A stretch of DNA of 16,835 nt from Planctomycetota bacterium (GCA_031270145.1 JAISYD010000204.1:1-16835), one strand, 5' to 3'. Numbered from the stretch's first letter, positions 1-8,260 are shown. The notes: a model not told the origin generated them from the letters alone. Numbers and translations: made by a program.

Positions 1-1175
1 GGGCATTTTACGTGGAGGCCGATTGGGCGCCCAGGCCGGGGTATGCGCTTTCGCCGCGCGAGAAGGAGACCGGGCGCGCCCTGCGGGGCAATTCGGTGTT
101 CAAGAATATGCGAAGTTCGGTCACGGATCGTCCGGATCCCCGGGCGGGGGACGACGAGGTTCTCCTGAAAATCGGGGCTGCCGGCATCTGCGGCACCGAC
201 GTTCACCTGCTGCGTATGGACGACGGCGCGTATACCCGGTACAACGGGCACTGCCGCTATCCCATAATCACCGGGCACGAGTTTTCCGGCACGGTGGCGG
301 AGGTCGGGGAAAAGGTGAAAACCCTCGGAAAAGGCGATTTGGTGGCTGTCGAGTCCATGCATTGGTGCGGCGAGTGCGACGCCTGCCGCCGGGGCATGTT
401 CAACCAATGCCGCAACCTGGACGAGCCCGGCCTCACCTTCGACGGCGGCTTCGCCGAATTCGCCGCCGTCAAGGCGAAGCACTGCTACCTTCTGAACGAC
501 CTCAGGGACCGCTACGGAGACGACAGGGCCGCCCTGGAGCAGGGAGCGATGATTGAACCGGTGGGAGTGGCCTACAACGGCCTGTTCGTCTGCGGAGGCC
601 TGGTCCGGCCGGGCGGGCACGCGGCGGTGTTCGGAGCCGGCCCGGTCGGCCTTTCGGCGGTGGCGCTTCTCCGCGCCTGCGGCGCGGCGAAACTTTTCTG
701 CTTCGAAACCGCGCCGGAGCGCCAGCGGCTGGCCAGGGAGATGGGGGCGGATTACGTGGTTGATCCGGCAGCCATGGAAAAGGACGGGGGGAAGCCGGCC
801 GAGTACCTGCTGGACATGACCCGCGGCCAGGGCATTTCCCTTTTCGCCGAATGCGCCGGAGCCAACCCGGCCACGTATCCGATCATGGAGGGAGCCCTCG
901 CCATTGGCGGCAAGACCTGCCAGATAGGGCACCGGACCGGCAAGACCGAGGTCGACATGTTCAGGTTCATGTGGAACGCGGCCCGGATCAGCGGTTCCAA
1001 CGGCCAATCCGGCTGCGGCATTTTCCCCGACGTCATCAATCTCATGGCCAGCGGGCGCGTCGACATGCGCAAGGCCGTCACCGCCCGCGTACCCCTGGAA
1101 AATATCCAGTCGGGGCTGGAACAATCGGCCAGGGGGGCGGCCGGGAAAATACTGGTGAGCGCCGATTACGCTTAG
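1..1175 (+). CDS. Zinc-dependent medium-chain dehydrogenase, scyllo-inosose 3-dehydrogenase (IolM)-like, 5' end outside window
   Basis: Medium-chain dehydrogenase/reductase of the threonine/sorbitol dehydrogenase type, which oxidises a secondary alcohol of a polyol or sugar with NAD(P) in the cytoplasm. The catalytic-zinc Cys is in GICGTD (codon 189-191) and a GHE motif follows at 273-281. Four Cys codons at 366, 375, 384 and 408 form the structural-zinc lobe with C-x2-C-x2-C-x7-C spacing. The Rossmann motif GAGPVG is at 633-650. From memory, the N-terminus (DWAPRPGY) and the overall order match the Thermotoga inositol-pathway enzyme scyllo-inosose 3-dehydrogenase. That family has a few residues before the Trp-x-Pro-Arg-Pro motif. 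The frame is open to base 3 (AFYVEADW), so the true start is probably just upstream of the window and the GTG at 12 is unlikely. The substrate is inferred; the enzyme class is secure. A sugar-isomerase remnant follows, which fits a catabolic cluster. Confidence 0.9.
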   Translation, partial: AFYVEADWAPRPGYALSPREKETGRALRGNSVFKNMRSSVTDRPDPRAGDDEVLLKIGAAGICGTDVHLLRMDDGAYTRYNGHCRYPIITGHEFSGTVAEVGEKVKTLGKGDLVAVESMHWCGECDACRRGMFNQCRNLDEPGLTFDGGFAEFAAVKAKHCYLLNDLRDRYGDDRAALEQGAMIEPVGVAYNGLFVCGGLVRPGGHAAVFGAGPVGLSAVALLRACGAAKLFCFETAPERQRLAREMGADYVVDPAAMEKDGGKPAEYLLDMTRGQGISLFAECAGANPATYPIMEGALAIGGKTCQIGHRTGKTEVDMFRFMWNAARISGSNGQSGCGIFPDVINLMASGRVDMRKAVTARVPLENIQSGLEQSARGAAGKILVSADYA

Positions 1176-1179
1176 CGTT

Positions 1180-1214
1180 CCGCCAATTCCCAATCTTTGC
1201 GTGGGAATTGGCGG
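1180..1214 (+). terminator. Perfect 13-bp stem-loop directly after the dehydrogenase stop
   Basis: Arms CCGCCAATTCCCA (1180-1192) and TGGGAATTGGCGG (1202-1214) are perfect reverse complements around a 9-base loop. The structure starts 5 bases after the TAG at 1173-1175. No T-run follows, so it is not a textbook intrinsic terminator. It could end or pause transcription, or protect the mRNA 3' end. The pairing is certain; the role is inferred. Confidence 0.5.
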
Positions 1215-1405
1215 TGAATGTCCCGGTTCACGGGGTTTCCGCCACCGGGAAAGCGAGTTCCCTTTCGGCGGCGGAGGGTGGTTGCGGCGCAAACGGACTT
1301 CGGCCTCCCCGGTCCCGGCCTTTTCAGGCCATTGGGCGGGATGCCGCGTGAATTTTCAATACGGCATTCCCCTTTTCGGCGGGGGTTCCTGCTTGCGACG
1401 CTGGT
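1215..1405. other. Non-coding stretch with no recognised content
   Basis: These bases lie between the stem-loop and the ribosome binding site of the TIM-barrel remnant. Short open frames here have no recognisable protein character. I see no convincing promoter or RNA gene. Confidence 0.4.
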
Positions 1406-1417
1406 GGAGGGACGGAA

Positions 1418-1702
1418 ATGGATTTCTCGTGTTGCCTTGAAATGCTCTATGCCGATTTGCCCTTTTTGCCGCGTTTCGCGCAGGCCAAAAAGGATGGCTT
1501 TTCGCATGTCGAATTCTGGAACTGGGACAACAAGGACATCCCGGCCGTGAAAGCCGCCCTGCGGGACAACGGGCTGAAGCTAGCCGCCTTCCAGGGAGAC
1601 TCCGGCGGGCGTATGGCGGACAGAAACGAGCACGGGCAGTTCCTTGCCGGCGTCGAGAAAGGACTTGAGGTCGCCAGGGAGCTTGGGGCCGCGAGGCGGT
1701 GA
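1418..1702 (+). pseudogene. N-terminal fragment of a hydroxypyruvate-isomerase-like TIM-barrel protein
   Basis: The 94 residues read like the first third of a sugar-isomerase/AP-endonuclease-2 superfamily TIM barrel of the hydroxypyruvate isomerase (Hyi) type. Features include an N-terminal CCLEMLYADLPFLPRFAQA segment, HVEFWNWDNKDI at strand 2, LKLAAFQGDSGGRM at strand 3, then a helix ending VARELGAARR and a stop. Members are usually about 260 residues and carry their metal-binding Glu/Asp/His further downstream, so this product would lack the active site. An excellent ribosome binding site, GGAGGGA (1406-1412), sits 5 bases before the ATG. I read both other forward frames after 1702 and found no continuation, so this is a truncation rather than a simple frameshift. 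It lies next to an inositol-type dehydrogenase, and epimerases of this fold occur in inositol pathways. A functional short protein is possible but unlikely. Confidence 0.65.
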
Positions 1703-1917
1703 AGCGGAGCAAGGACGTCTTCGCGCTAAATCTTGCTTCCACTGCTCATGGAAACCGCTATATTTTTCTTGCCCTTATACGACCAACCCCCGCATAATTG
1801 GATAAATTGGCCGCGCTAGCCCTGAACTCCCGCCGCATTGCCCGGACCGGAAGCGGGATTGCCAAGGGAGGTTTTCCGGATTCGCCCGGGCAATTGTTGA
1901 ATTTGGCGATTATCTCC
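1703..1917. other. AT-richer intergenic region upstream of yajC
   Basis: No credible gene lies here. Base composition is visibly more AT-rich than the flanking genes, as expected for a regulatory region. It follows the break in the TIM-barrel remnant and may mark an old deletion junction. The candidate promoters and hairpin are listed separately. Confidence 0.5.
1769..1798 (+). promoter_or_regulatory. Second candidate sigma70-like promoter upstream of yajC
   Basis: TTGCCC (1769-1774) and CATAAT (1793-1798) are separated by 18 bases. Four of six -35 positions and five of six -10 positions match the consensus. It is weaker evidence than the promoter nearer the gene and would give a transcript leader of about 215 bases. 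Confidence 0.3.
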
Positions 1918-1946
1918 TTGCGTTTTCGATCGGCTGGAAGTATATT
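1918..1946 (+). promoter_or_regulatory. Candidate sigma70-like promoter for the yajC-secDF operon
   Basis: TTGCGT (1918-1923) and TATATT (1941-1946) are separated by exactly 17 bases. The -10 box matches five of six consensus positions and the -35 box three. Transcription would start near 1953, about 67 bases before the yajC ATG, leaving a leader that contains the hairpin at 1963-1987. It lies in the only sizeable AT-rich gap ahead of a run of seven tightly spaced plus-strand genes. Confidence 0.5.
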
Positions 1947-1962
1947 GCTTGCTTGGCATCAT

Positions 1963-1987
1963 GTGCGCCATCCCACGGATGGCGCGC
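1963..1987 (+). promoter_or_regulatory. 5' UTR stem-loop upstream of yajC
   Basis: GCGCCATCC (1965-1973) pairs perfectly with GGATGGCGC (1977-1985) across a 3-base loop. A T-G wobble and a G-C pair extend the stem to 11 pairs (1963-1987). It lies between the candidate promoter and the yajC start. No T-run follows, so it is unlikely to be an intrinsic terminator; it may affect leader stability or translation. No known riboswitch pattern is recognised. Confidence 0.45.
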
Positions 1988-2008
1988 TCTAGTTGATTAT
2001 TCATGAAA

Positions 2009-2013
2009 AAGGA
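2009..2013 (+). promoter_or_regulatory. Ribosome binding site fixing the yajC start
   Basis: AAGGA sits 6 bases before the ATG at 2020. The in-frame TTG at 1993 has no such signal and would begin only about 6 bases after the hairpin, so ATG 2020 is preferred. Confidence 0.6.
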
Positions 2014-2019
2014 CGGAAC

Positions 2020-2484
2020 ATGGCGGAAGAGACCTCCAACGCGCCCGGCAATTCCGGAAATGCCGGCGTCCCCGAATTGACCCAAGGGGAGACGACCTCG
2101 GTCGGCGAAAATTCCCAGTCTTTGCAGGAACAGCCGGCTGACGCCCCGGCCCCCCAGGCGTCCGCCTCCATATGGGACAACTGGTTCCTTTATGCCGTCA
2201 TTATCTTCTGGGTTTGGTGGCTGTTCGGCAATAAAAAGCGCAAGGCCCAGAAGGCGCAGGAGAAGCAGGACAAGATGCGTCGGGAATCGCTGCAGAAGGG
2301 CGACAACATCATAACCATCGGCCGGATGCACGGGAAAGTCGTGGCTTTCACCGACAGCACCGTCACCGTCAGGCCCGACCCTTCGGACGAGTTCAGCCTG
2401 ACCTTTGACCGGCAAGCCATTTACCGCGTCCTCCCCCGTCCCGGCGAGGAGACGGAAAAGGACGCCGCGGCCAAGGCCAAATGA
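2020..2484 (+). CDS. yajC: Preprotein translocase subunit YajC
   Basis: YajC is a small inner-membrane partner of SecDF in the Sec holotranslocon. The product has 154 residues. Residues 1-50 are hydrophilic and rich in Pro, Ala and acidic residues. A single membrane segment rich in Trp and Phe follows (about 52-69, around LYAVIIFWVWWLFG), then a positive NKKRKAQK stretch. The conserved domain follows, with GDNIITIGRMHGKV near residues 93-106 (the YajC 'G-D-x-I-x-T-x-G-x-x-G' region). A Lys/Ala-rich tail ends the protein. Family members usually begin within a few residues of the membrane segment, so the 50-residue N-terminal extension is unusual and would lie on the periplasmic side. secDF follows after 76 bases, the classic arrangement. 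The identity is secure. Confidence 0.93.
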   Translation: MAEETSNAPGNSGNAGVPELTQGETTSVGENSQSLQEQPADAPAPQASASIWDNWFLYAVIIFWVWWLFGNKKRKAQKAQEKQDKMRRESLQKGDNIITIGRMHGKVVAFTDSTVTVRPDPSDEFSLTFDRQAIYRVLPRPGEETEKDAAAKAK

Positions 2485-2560
2485 TGGCGGCGGCGGGCCG
2501 CGCGGGAGTGGCGGCTTGGGCGGGATCGCGGGCGACATTCAATCTTCGGGAGCTTGAGGC

Positions 2561-5500
2561 ATGTCCAATTTTCATTATGCGCAAATTATTGTTTTGGCGG
2601 CCATGGTCGTCGGCTGCGCCGTCCTTATGCTGAAAAGCCGGGTCGCGATCACCAAGCTGCTGGTGGCGGCCGCCCTCACGCTTTTATGCGTCATTGAACT
2701 TCTGAACACCCCGCTTCAGAAACGCATCGCCGCCCTGTCCTCGAGGGTGGCGGATATTGAGAAATACACCCCCCATGATCCGGGGTTGCCGGCGCTGAAA
2801 GTTTCCCTGGCCGACGCCCAAAAGCTCAATGCCGATGTCTTGGCCGATCCCAGGCGCTGGCCGGAAAGGCTGCCCTTCAACCTGGGGCTGGATCTCAGGG
2901 GCGGCACGGAAATCCGCCTGGCCCTTCGCCATGATCCAGCCCGGATATCCCGCATCCAGGCTGAAATCGATCGGCTGAGGGACATGTTGGATCGCGAGAA
3001 GGCGGCCGGCAACGCGGCGGCGGCGGCGGAATTGGCCAACAACCTTGCCAATCTCCAGGCCCGCCTGACCGGCGAGCGCGATCAGATCGATCAGGATCTG
3101 GTCAATGCCGTCGACGTGGTGCGCCGCCGCCTGAACAACAGCGGCCTGGCGGAAATACCGGTCACCCGCCAGGGGATCGACAAGATACTGGTGCAACTGC
3201 CGGGCATGGACCAGAGCCAGGCGCAGGACGCCCTGGCCGTGATCCAGAAGCAGGGGACGCTTGAATTTCGCATGGTGGTGTCGGAAAACGACGAAACTTT
3301 CGGGCGCCTGGTCAACCGCGTCCGCCAGATGAACCTTCCCGGCGAGAAATACAATATCCACGAGGACACCCTGGAATCGATCCCGCCCGAGCAGGTCGGG
3401 GAGGACGGCCGGAGCACGGTCGACCGGCGCATGCTTTTCGACTGGCTCAAGGAGCCGGACGAGATTGGCGCCGACGGGGTGGCCCGGCCCCGCCCCTTCC
3501 AGTTGGTCATGAAGCAGGTGGAACTCCGCGGCGACGCCATCGCCTCGGCCCGGGCCGAACCGGACCCGGCCCGGGCGAGTTGGCGCATCAGCCTGTCCTT
3601 CGATTCGGCCGGGGCCACCGCCTTCGAGCAGGTGACGGCCAGGAACATCGGCAAGCGCATGGGCATCGTTCTCGACGGCCAACTCCAGTCGGCTCCGGTT
3701 ATCCAGGCCCGCATCTCCGGCGGCAACGCCGAAATCACCGGCAACTTCGACCAGCGCTCGGCCCAGCAACTTGACATCGTCCTCAAATCAGGTTCCCTGA
3801 AGGTCAGGATCGAGAAGGAATACGACAACACCGTGGGCGCCACCCTGGGCGAGGACTCGATCCGCTCGAGCCTGAAGGCCATGATCATCGGCGCCGCCGT
3901 GGTCATCGCCTTCATGGCCTTCTACTACATTTTGGCCGGCCTGATCACCGATTTGGTGCTGGTTCTCAACATTTTGGCCATCATGGCCACCCTCGCCGCC
4001 TTCGGCGCCACCATGACCCTGTCCGGCTTCGCCGGCCTGGTCCTCACCATTGGCATGGCGGTTGACGCCAACGTCCTGATTTTCGAGCGCATCCGCGAGG
4101 AACGGGAGCGCGGCAACCCCTTGTCGCGGGCCATTGCCATCGGCTATGGCCGGGCCTTCACCACCATCGTCGACTCCAACCTCACCACCATCCTCACCGC
4201 CCTTATCCTGCATCACTTCGGCACCGAGCAGGTGCGCGGCTTTGCCCTGACCCTCATTTTCGGGCTTTTGATCAGCATGTTCTGCTCCATTGTGGTCACC
4301 CGCTGGATCATCGACGCCCTAGTGCAATACAAGAAGATCTCCGAGCTCCGGATGCGCCGGATATTCCACAACGCCAATTTCGACTTTGTCGCCGTTCGCC
4401 GTCCGGTGTACGTGATCTCCTTCCTGATCGTGGCTTCCATGATGGCGCTGTTCGTCTGGAGGGGCGAGAGGAATTTCGGCCAGGACTTCACCGGCGGCGT
4501 CCTGGCCAATATCGTCACGGCCAAGCCGCTGAGCATGGCCGAGGCCCGGGCCCTGGCCGGCGAGCATTTGCCCGATTTTCCCGATGCCCGGGACACCCTC
4601 CAGTCCTACGGCGCCGCCGACACCGACGGCCGCTATTCCGAGTTTGTCGTCCGCACCAAGCTGGTCGAGCTCGATGCCGACGCCCTGGAAGAGGCCAAGC
4701 GGGAGGGGATAAGCAAATTCACCGCCGAAGACTTCCGCTCCGCCCTCCGCCGGGCCTTCGGCCTGGTTCCGGACGGTTTTTCCGTTTCCGGGGCGACCGA
4801 GGCGGCGCCGCTCGAAAAGTCTCGGGCCTTCAATGTCAGCCTCTCCCTCCAGTCGCCCGCGACGCCGGACGATTTGTTCCAGCTTCTCTCCTCCAGGCAG
4901 GACCTCGTTCCCCTGTTCGTGGGCCCGGTCGGCAGCGTCCCCGAGATTGCCGACGGCAAGATCCTCCAACCGCTGGCCGGGGCGGGGACGACGGTCTCCG
5001 AATTCAGCCTGGTCCTTGCGGTACCCGCCGCCAGCCCCTCCGGCGCCGCCCGGGACGAGATGGCCATGACCGGGGCCATCCGCGAGGCGTTGCAGGACAT
5101 GCGCCGGGCCAAGCTCATCGACTTCACCGATCCCTTCCCCCGCTTCACCTCGGTGGGCCGAACCGTGGCCCGCTCCATGGAATCAGGCGCCGTCCTGGCC
5201 GTGATCTTCTCGGCCATCGGCATTTTCGCCTATGTTTGGCTCCGCTTCCAGTTCCGGGTCGGTTTTGGCGTGGGCACCATCATCGCGCTGATCCACGACA
5301 CCCTTTTCGTGATCGGGGCCATGGCGACGGCGGATCAACTGGGCATTTTGAACGGCCAGATCGACCTCACGATCATGGCCGCCATCCTGACCGTCATGGG
5401 CTACTCATTGAACGACTCCATCGTGGTGCTGGATCGCATCCGCGAGCATATCGGCGATTCCGCCCACCCGTCGGATTCCGCCATCAACTCGGCCATCAAC

Positions 5501-5758
5501 GAGACGCTTTCCCGCACCATCATCACCAGTTTGACCACCTTGTTCGTAATCGTCTCCCTGCTGTTGTTCGGCGGCGACGTCATGCGGGGCTTTTCCTTCG
5601 CTCTGCTGGTCGGGGTGATCGCCGGGACCTTCTCCTCGGTGTTCATCGCCAGCCCGGTGCTGATCGAGTTCGCCCGTTACAGCCGGAGACGGGATAAGGC
5701 GAGGCTTGAGCGGCGCAAGTCGGCCAGCCTCAGGAAATCCGGGCTCGCCGGCAAATGA
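2561..5758 (+). CDS. secDF: Fused protein translocase subunit SecDF
   Basis: SecDF is a proton-driven membrane motor that helps pull exported proteins out of SecYEG. This 1065-residue fusion contains both halves. The SecD half has GLDLRGG (109-115), a periplasmic domain ending near 430, and VDANVLIFERIREE (501-514) with the proton-pathway Asp502. The SecF half starts near residue 613, with GQDFTGG (640-646) and LNDSIVVLDRIRE (950-962) containing the equivalent Asp952. Three oddities are visible. First, two hydrophobic segments (about 6-24 and 31-49) precede the first periplasmic domain, where one is usual. Second, a Lys/Glu/Arg/Ala-rich coiled-coil-like insertion lies at about 126-180. Third, the SecF periplasmic region is about 220 residues (647-868) instead of roughly 100. 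The basic C-terminus is cytoplasmic. It lies 76 bases after yajC and 39 bases before the cyclase gene, so it is probably co-transcribed with both. Confidence 0.96.
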   Translation: MSNFHYAQIIVLAAMVVGCAVLMLKSRVAITKLLVAAALTLLCVIELLNTPLQKRIAALSSRVADIEKYTPHDPGLPALKVSLADAQKLNADVLADPRRWPERLPFNLGLDLRGGTEIRLALRHDPARISRIQAEIDRLRDMLDREKAAGNAAAAAELANNLANLQARLTGERDQIDQDLVNAVDVVRRRLNNSGLAEIPVTRQGIDKILVQLPGMDQSQAQDALAVIQKQGTLEFRMVVSENDETFGRLVNRVRQMNLPGEKYNIHEDTLESIPPEQVGEDGRSTVDRRMLFDWLKEPDEIGADGVARPRPFQLVMKQVELRGDAIASARAEPDPARASWRISLSFDSAGATAFEQVTARNIGKRMGIVLDGQLQSAPVIQARISGGNAEITGNFDQRSAQQLDIVLKSGSLKVRIEKEYDNTVGATLGEDSIRSSLKAMIIGAAVVIAFMAFYYILAGLITDLVLVLNILAIMATLAAFGATMTLSGFAGLVLTIGMAVDANVLIFERIREERERGNPLSRAIAIGYGRAFTTIVDSNLTTILTALILHHFGTEQVRGFALTLIFGLLISMFCSIVVTRWIIDALVQYKKISELRMRRIFHNANFDFVAVRRPVYVISFLIVASMMALFVWRGERNFGQDFTGGVLANIVTAKPLSMAEARALAGEHLPDFPDARDTLQSYGAADTDGRYSEFVVRTKLVELDADALEEAKREGISKFTAEDFRSALRRAFGLVPDGFSVSGATEAAPLEKSRAFNVSLSLQSPATPDDLFQLLSSRQDLVPLFVGPVGSVPEIADGKILQPLAGAGTTVSEFSLVLAVPAASPSGAARDEMAMTGAIREALQDMRRAKLIDFTDPFPRFTSVGRTVARSMESGAVLAVIFSAIGIFAYVWLRFQFRVGFGVGTIIALIHDTLFVIGAMATADQLGILNGQIDLTIMAAILTVMGYSLNDSIVVLDRIREHIGDSAHPSDSAINSAINETLSRTIITSLTTLFVIVSLLLFGGDVMRGFSFALLVGVIAGTFSSVFIASPVLIEFARYSRRRDKARLERRKSASLRKSGLAGK

Positions 5759-5797
5759 CGGGGATGGCTGGCCTGGGCGGCTTGGCCCGGTGGTGAT

Positions 5798-8233
5798 ATG
5801 GCGAAGAAGGACGGGGGCAACCCAGGCAAACTGCTGTTGCCAATCACGCTTGGCGTCTGCGTCACCCTGTTCGCGGCGACGGTCAACCATTTCGTGCATG
5901 GTTGGCGGCTGGCCCTCATGGTTTCGGACAACCGGATTTCCCGCCGCCGGACGGATCCCGCCCGGGGCGCGCATCCGGAAGCCAGCCGCCTCAATGTCCA
6001 GCAGATACTGACCAACAGCATCAGCCGGATCGACGACATGCTCTCGTCCTTCATGCTGGCCTTCCGGAAAACCGGCGGCGACGCCGGCGCCGAGCGGGTG
6101 GCCTTGGTGGCGGTGGACAAGGAAAGCGTCATCCGCTTCGGCGGCTGGCCCTGGCCGCGGAGCGAAGTGGCCAGGCTGGTCGACAAGACGGCCGGCGCAA
6201 GCGCGGTCGGCCTGGATTATTTGTTCAACGAGCCGGATCGGACGTCGCTGGGCAACTACATCACCATGGTCGACCAACGCTACAACCTGGGCCTGGACCT
6301 GTCGAAATGGGATCCGGAGGAGTTGGACAACGATTTGCGGCTGGCCGGCGCGATTTCCCGCAACCGGATCGTCCTGGGGGTCAAGTTTTACGACGGCGAT
6401 TATTTCCCCAGTTCCAACGATTCTCCGATCGTCAAATACAAGCTGAACGTTTCCTCGCCGACCGGCAAGCGGGACGCCAGGGACGACATCCTGTTGCGGC
6501 AATCGCGCTCCGTCATGTACAATATCGGGATTCTCCGTCGAAGCCAGGCGGCGCCGCTCGGGGAGGGCTTCATGGATCTCTTCCCGGATTTGGACAGCGC
6601 CGTCCGCCATGTTCCGCTTTTCGCCCTGTCGGTCAATGATTCCGGCGTCCGGCGGATATATCCGTCGTTCCCCCTGGAAATGGCGCGCGTCGCCCTAGGC
6701 GGGGACGGCTACCTGCTGCGGTTGCGGGACGAATTGGTGGACATCTCGGAACCCACCGGCGATCCCCATGCCAATAGCCTCTCCATGCTGCGGGAGGTGG
6801 GCATTGTCGACGAATCCGGGCGGGAAAGGCGGGAACTTCTGCGAATCCCCCTGAACGAGCTGGGCGAGATGGGGCTTGGCCTCCGGAACGACCATCGCAG
6901 CTTCAAGGTGTATCCGGCCTGGGAAGTGCTCAAGGGCATGCACGACGGAGCCTTCAAGGACAAGCTGGTCGTCATTGGCAGGACCGACGACGAAATGAAC
7001 TACATCGCCCCGTCCGGGATATTCGACATCGAGATTTCCCTGGCCGAGGGGCACGCGGCCGTGCTGTCGGCCATGCTGGAACACAACCATATGATCGTCT
7101 CCTTCCGGGTGTCCTATTTGTGGCAACAGGCGGCGATTGCCTTTTTCGGCCTGGCGGCCACGGCGGCCATGGCCGCCGGCAGCATGGGCGTCTGCCTGGC
7201 GGCGTCGGCCCTGTCCCTTCCCGCCGCCTTCCTCGTCAATTATTTTTTCTTTTTCCGCCATGGCGTGGAAATGGGGATGACGACAATCCTGGCCTCAATC
7301 CTCTTCTTTATGGTGATTCAGTTGATAGCCAGCTATCTGCTGGCTGGCCGGGAACGCCATTTCATCCGCGAGGCGTTCTCGCTGAACGTGAGCCCGGCCG
7401 TCCTCGGCTACCTGGAAAAACATCACGACAACCTGTCGTCGCTGCAGGGCGAAAACCGGAACATGTCGGTGATATTCACCGATATCCGGGGGTTCACCTC
7501 CATTTCCGAGAAAATGCTCCCGCAGGAGCTGGCCCAGTTCCTGAACGAGTATTTCACTCCGATGTCCGATATCGTCATGCGGCGCCTGGGCACCATCGAC
7601 AAATTCATCGGCGACGGCCTCATGGCGTTCTGGAACGCCCCGGCCGACAATCCCGACCATGCCCGGGACGCCGCCCTCGCCGCCCTCGACATGATTGCCA
7701 AGCTGGCCGAGCTCCAACCCGCCTGGACCGCGAAGGGATTGCCGAAAATAAGCATCGGCTGCGGCATCAACACCGGCTTCATGCTGGCCGGCTACATGGG
7801 ATCGGAGCAACGCAAGAACTATACCGTCATGGGCGACAGCGTCAATATCGCCAGCCGGGTGGAAAACCTGAACAAGGTCTATTCCTCCAACATCCTTATA
7901 ACCGAGTCGACCCGGGCCGCGTTGGGGAGCGACTTCAGCTGCCGGGTGGTGGACAAGGTGCGGGTGAGCGGCAAGCAGACCCCGATATTGATCCACGAGC
8001 TTTTGCGGCACGGCGAGATCACCGACGAGGAGCGGGAGGAATTGGCGGTTTTTTCCCGGGTTTTCGAGCTGTACCTGGAATGGGAATTCGTCTCCGCCGA
8101 GGCGTTGCTGAAGGAGCTTATGTTCATCCGCCAGGCTCCCATATACAGCCTTTACCTGAACCGGCTAGCCATTTACAAGGTGATGCCGCCGCCGCCCGAC
8201 TGGGACGGGACCTTCTCCATGCGGAGCAAATAG
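5798..8233 (+). CDS. CHASE2-domain class III adenylate cyclase
   Basis: Membrane-bound sensor that makes cAMP from ATP. The order in 811 residues is an N-terminal membrane segment (12-30), an extracytoplasmic CHASE2 sensor domain (about 60-430, including VALVAVDKESVIRFGGWPWPR and KDKLVVIGRT), three membrane segments (about 438-515), a short linker, the cyclase domain (about 553-710) and a tail. All key cyclase residues are present: metal ligands Asp562 (FTDIRGF) and Asp606 (IGDG), adenine-specifying Lys602 and Asp680, and transition-state Asn683 and Arg687 in GDSVNIASR. The Lys/Asp pair points to ATP rather than GTP. The C-terminal 100 residues resemble the helical tail found on many CHASE2 cyclases, ending in a PPPPDWDG-type motif. 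The ligand of the sensor is unknown. It follows secDF by 39 bases. Confidence 0.94.
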   Translation: MAKKDGGNPGKLLLPITLGVCVTLFAATVNHFVHGWRLALMVSDNRISRRRTDPARGAHPEASRLNVQQILTNSISRIDDMLSSFMLAFRKTGGDAGAERVALVAVDKESVIRFGGWPWPRSEVARLVDKTAGASAVGLDYLFNEPDRTSLGNYITMVDQRYNLGLDLSKWDPEELDNDLRLAGAISRNRIVLGVKFYDGDYFPSSNDSPIVKYKLNVSSPTGKRDARDDILLRQSRSVMYNIGILRRSQAAPLGEGFMDLFPDLDSAVRHVPLFALSVNDSGVRRIYPSFPLEMARVALGGDGYLLRLRDELVDISEPTGDPHANSLSMLREVGIVDESGRERRELLRIPLNELGEMGLGLRNDHRSFKVYPAWEVLKGMHDGAFKDKLVVIGRTDDEMNYIAPSGIFDIEISLAEGHAAVLSAMLEHNHMIVSFRVSYLWQQAAIAFFGLAATAAMAAGSMGVCLAASALSLPAAFLVNYFFFFRHGVEMGMTTILASILFFMVIQLIASYLLAGRERHFIREAFSLNVSPAVLGYLEKHHDNLSSLQGENRNMSVIFTDIRGFTSISEKMLPQELAQFLNEYFTPMSDIVMRRLGTIDKFIGDGLMAFWNAPADNPDHARDAALAALDMIAKLAELQPAWTAKGLPKISIGCGINTGFMLAGYMGSEQRKNYTVMGDSVNIASRVENLNKVYSSNILITESTRAALGSDFSCRVVDKVRVSGKQTPILIHELLRHGEITDEEREELAVFSRVFELYLEWEFVSAEALLKELMFIRQAPIYSLYLNRLAIYKVMPPPPDWDGTFSMRSK

Positions 8234-8247
8234 GGGGGCGCTTTTTT

Positions 8248-8253
8248 GGGAGG
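8248..8253 (+). promoter_or_regulatory. Ribosome binding site fixing a TTG start for the first chrA half
   Basis: GGGAGG sits 7 bases before the TTG at 8261. The next ATG in frame lies inside the conserved GGGYAMVP motif, too late to be the start. The upstream TTG at 8246 would overlap this signal. Confidence 0.65.
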
Positions 8254-8260
8254 CGAAAGA

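Noticed and set aside
1703..1810. Continuation of the TIM-barrel gene by frameshift
   Set aside because: Both other forward frames were read; neither gives isomerase-like sequence and both stop soon.
2684..3769. A 361-codon minus-strand open frame within secDF
   Set aside because: It is an antisense shadow of conserved SecD sequence, with no recognisable family and no ribosome binding site seen.
5405..6610. A 401-codon minus-strand open frame across the secDF-cyclase junction
   Set aside because: It is antisense to both genes and has the composition of a GC-rich shadow frame.
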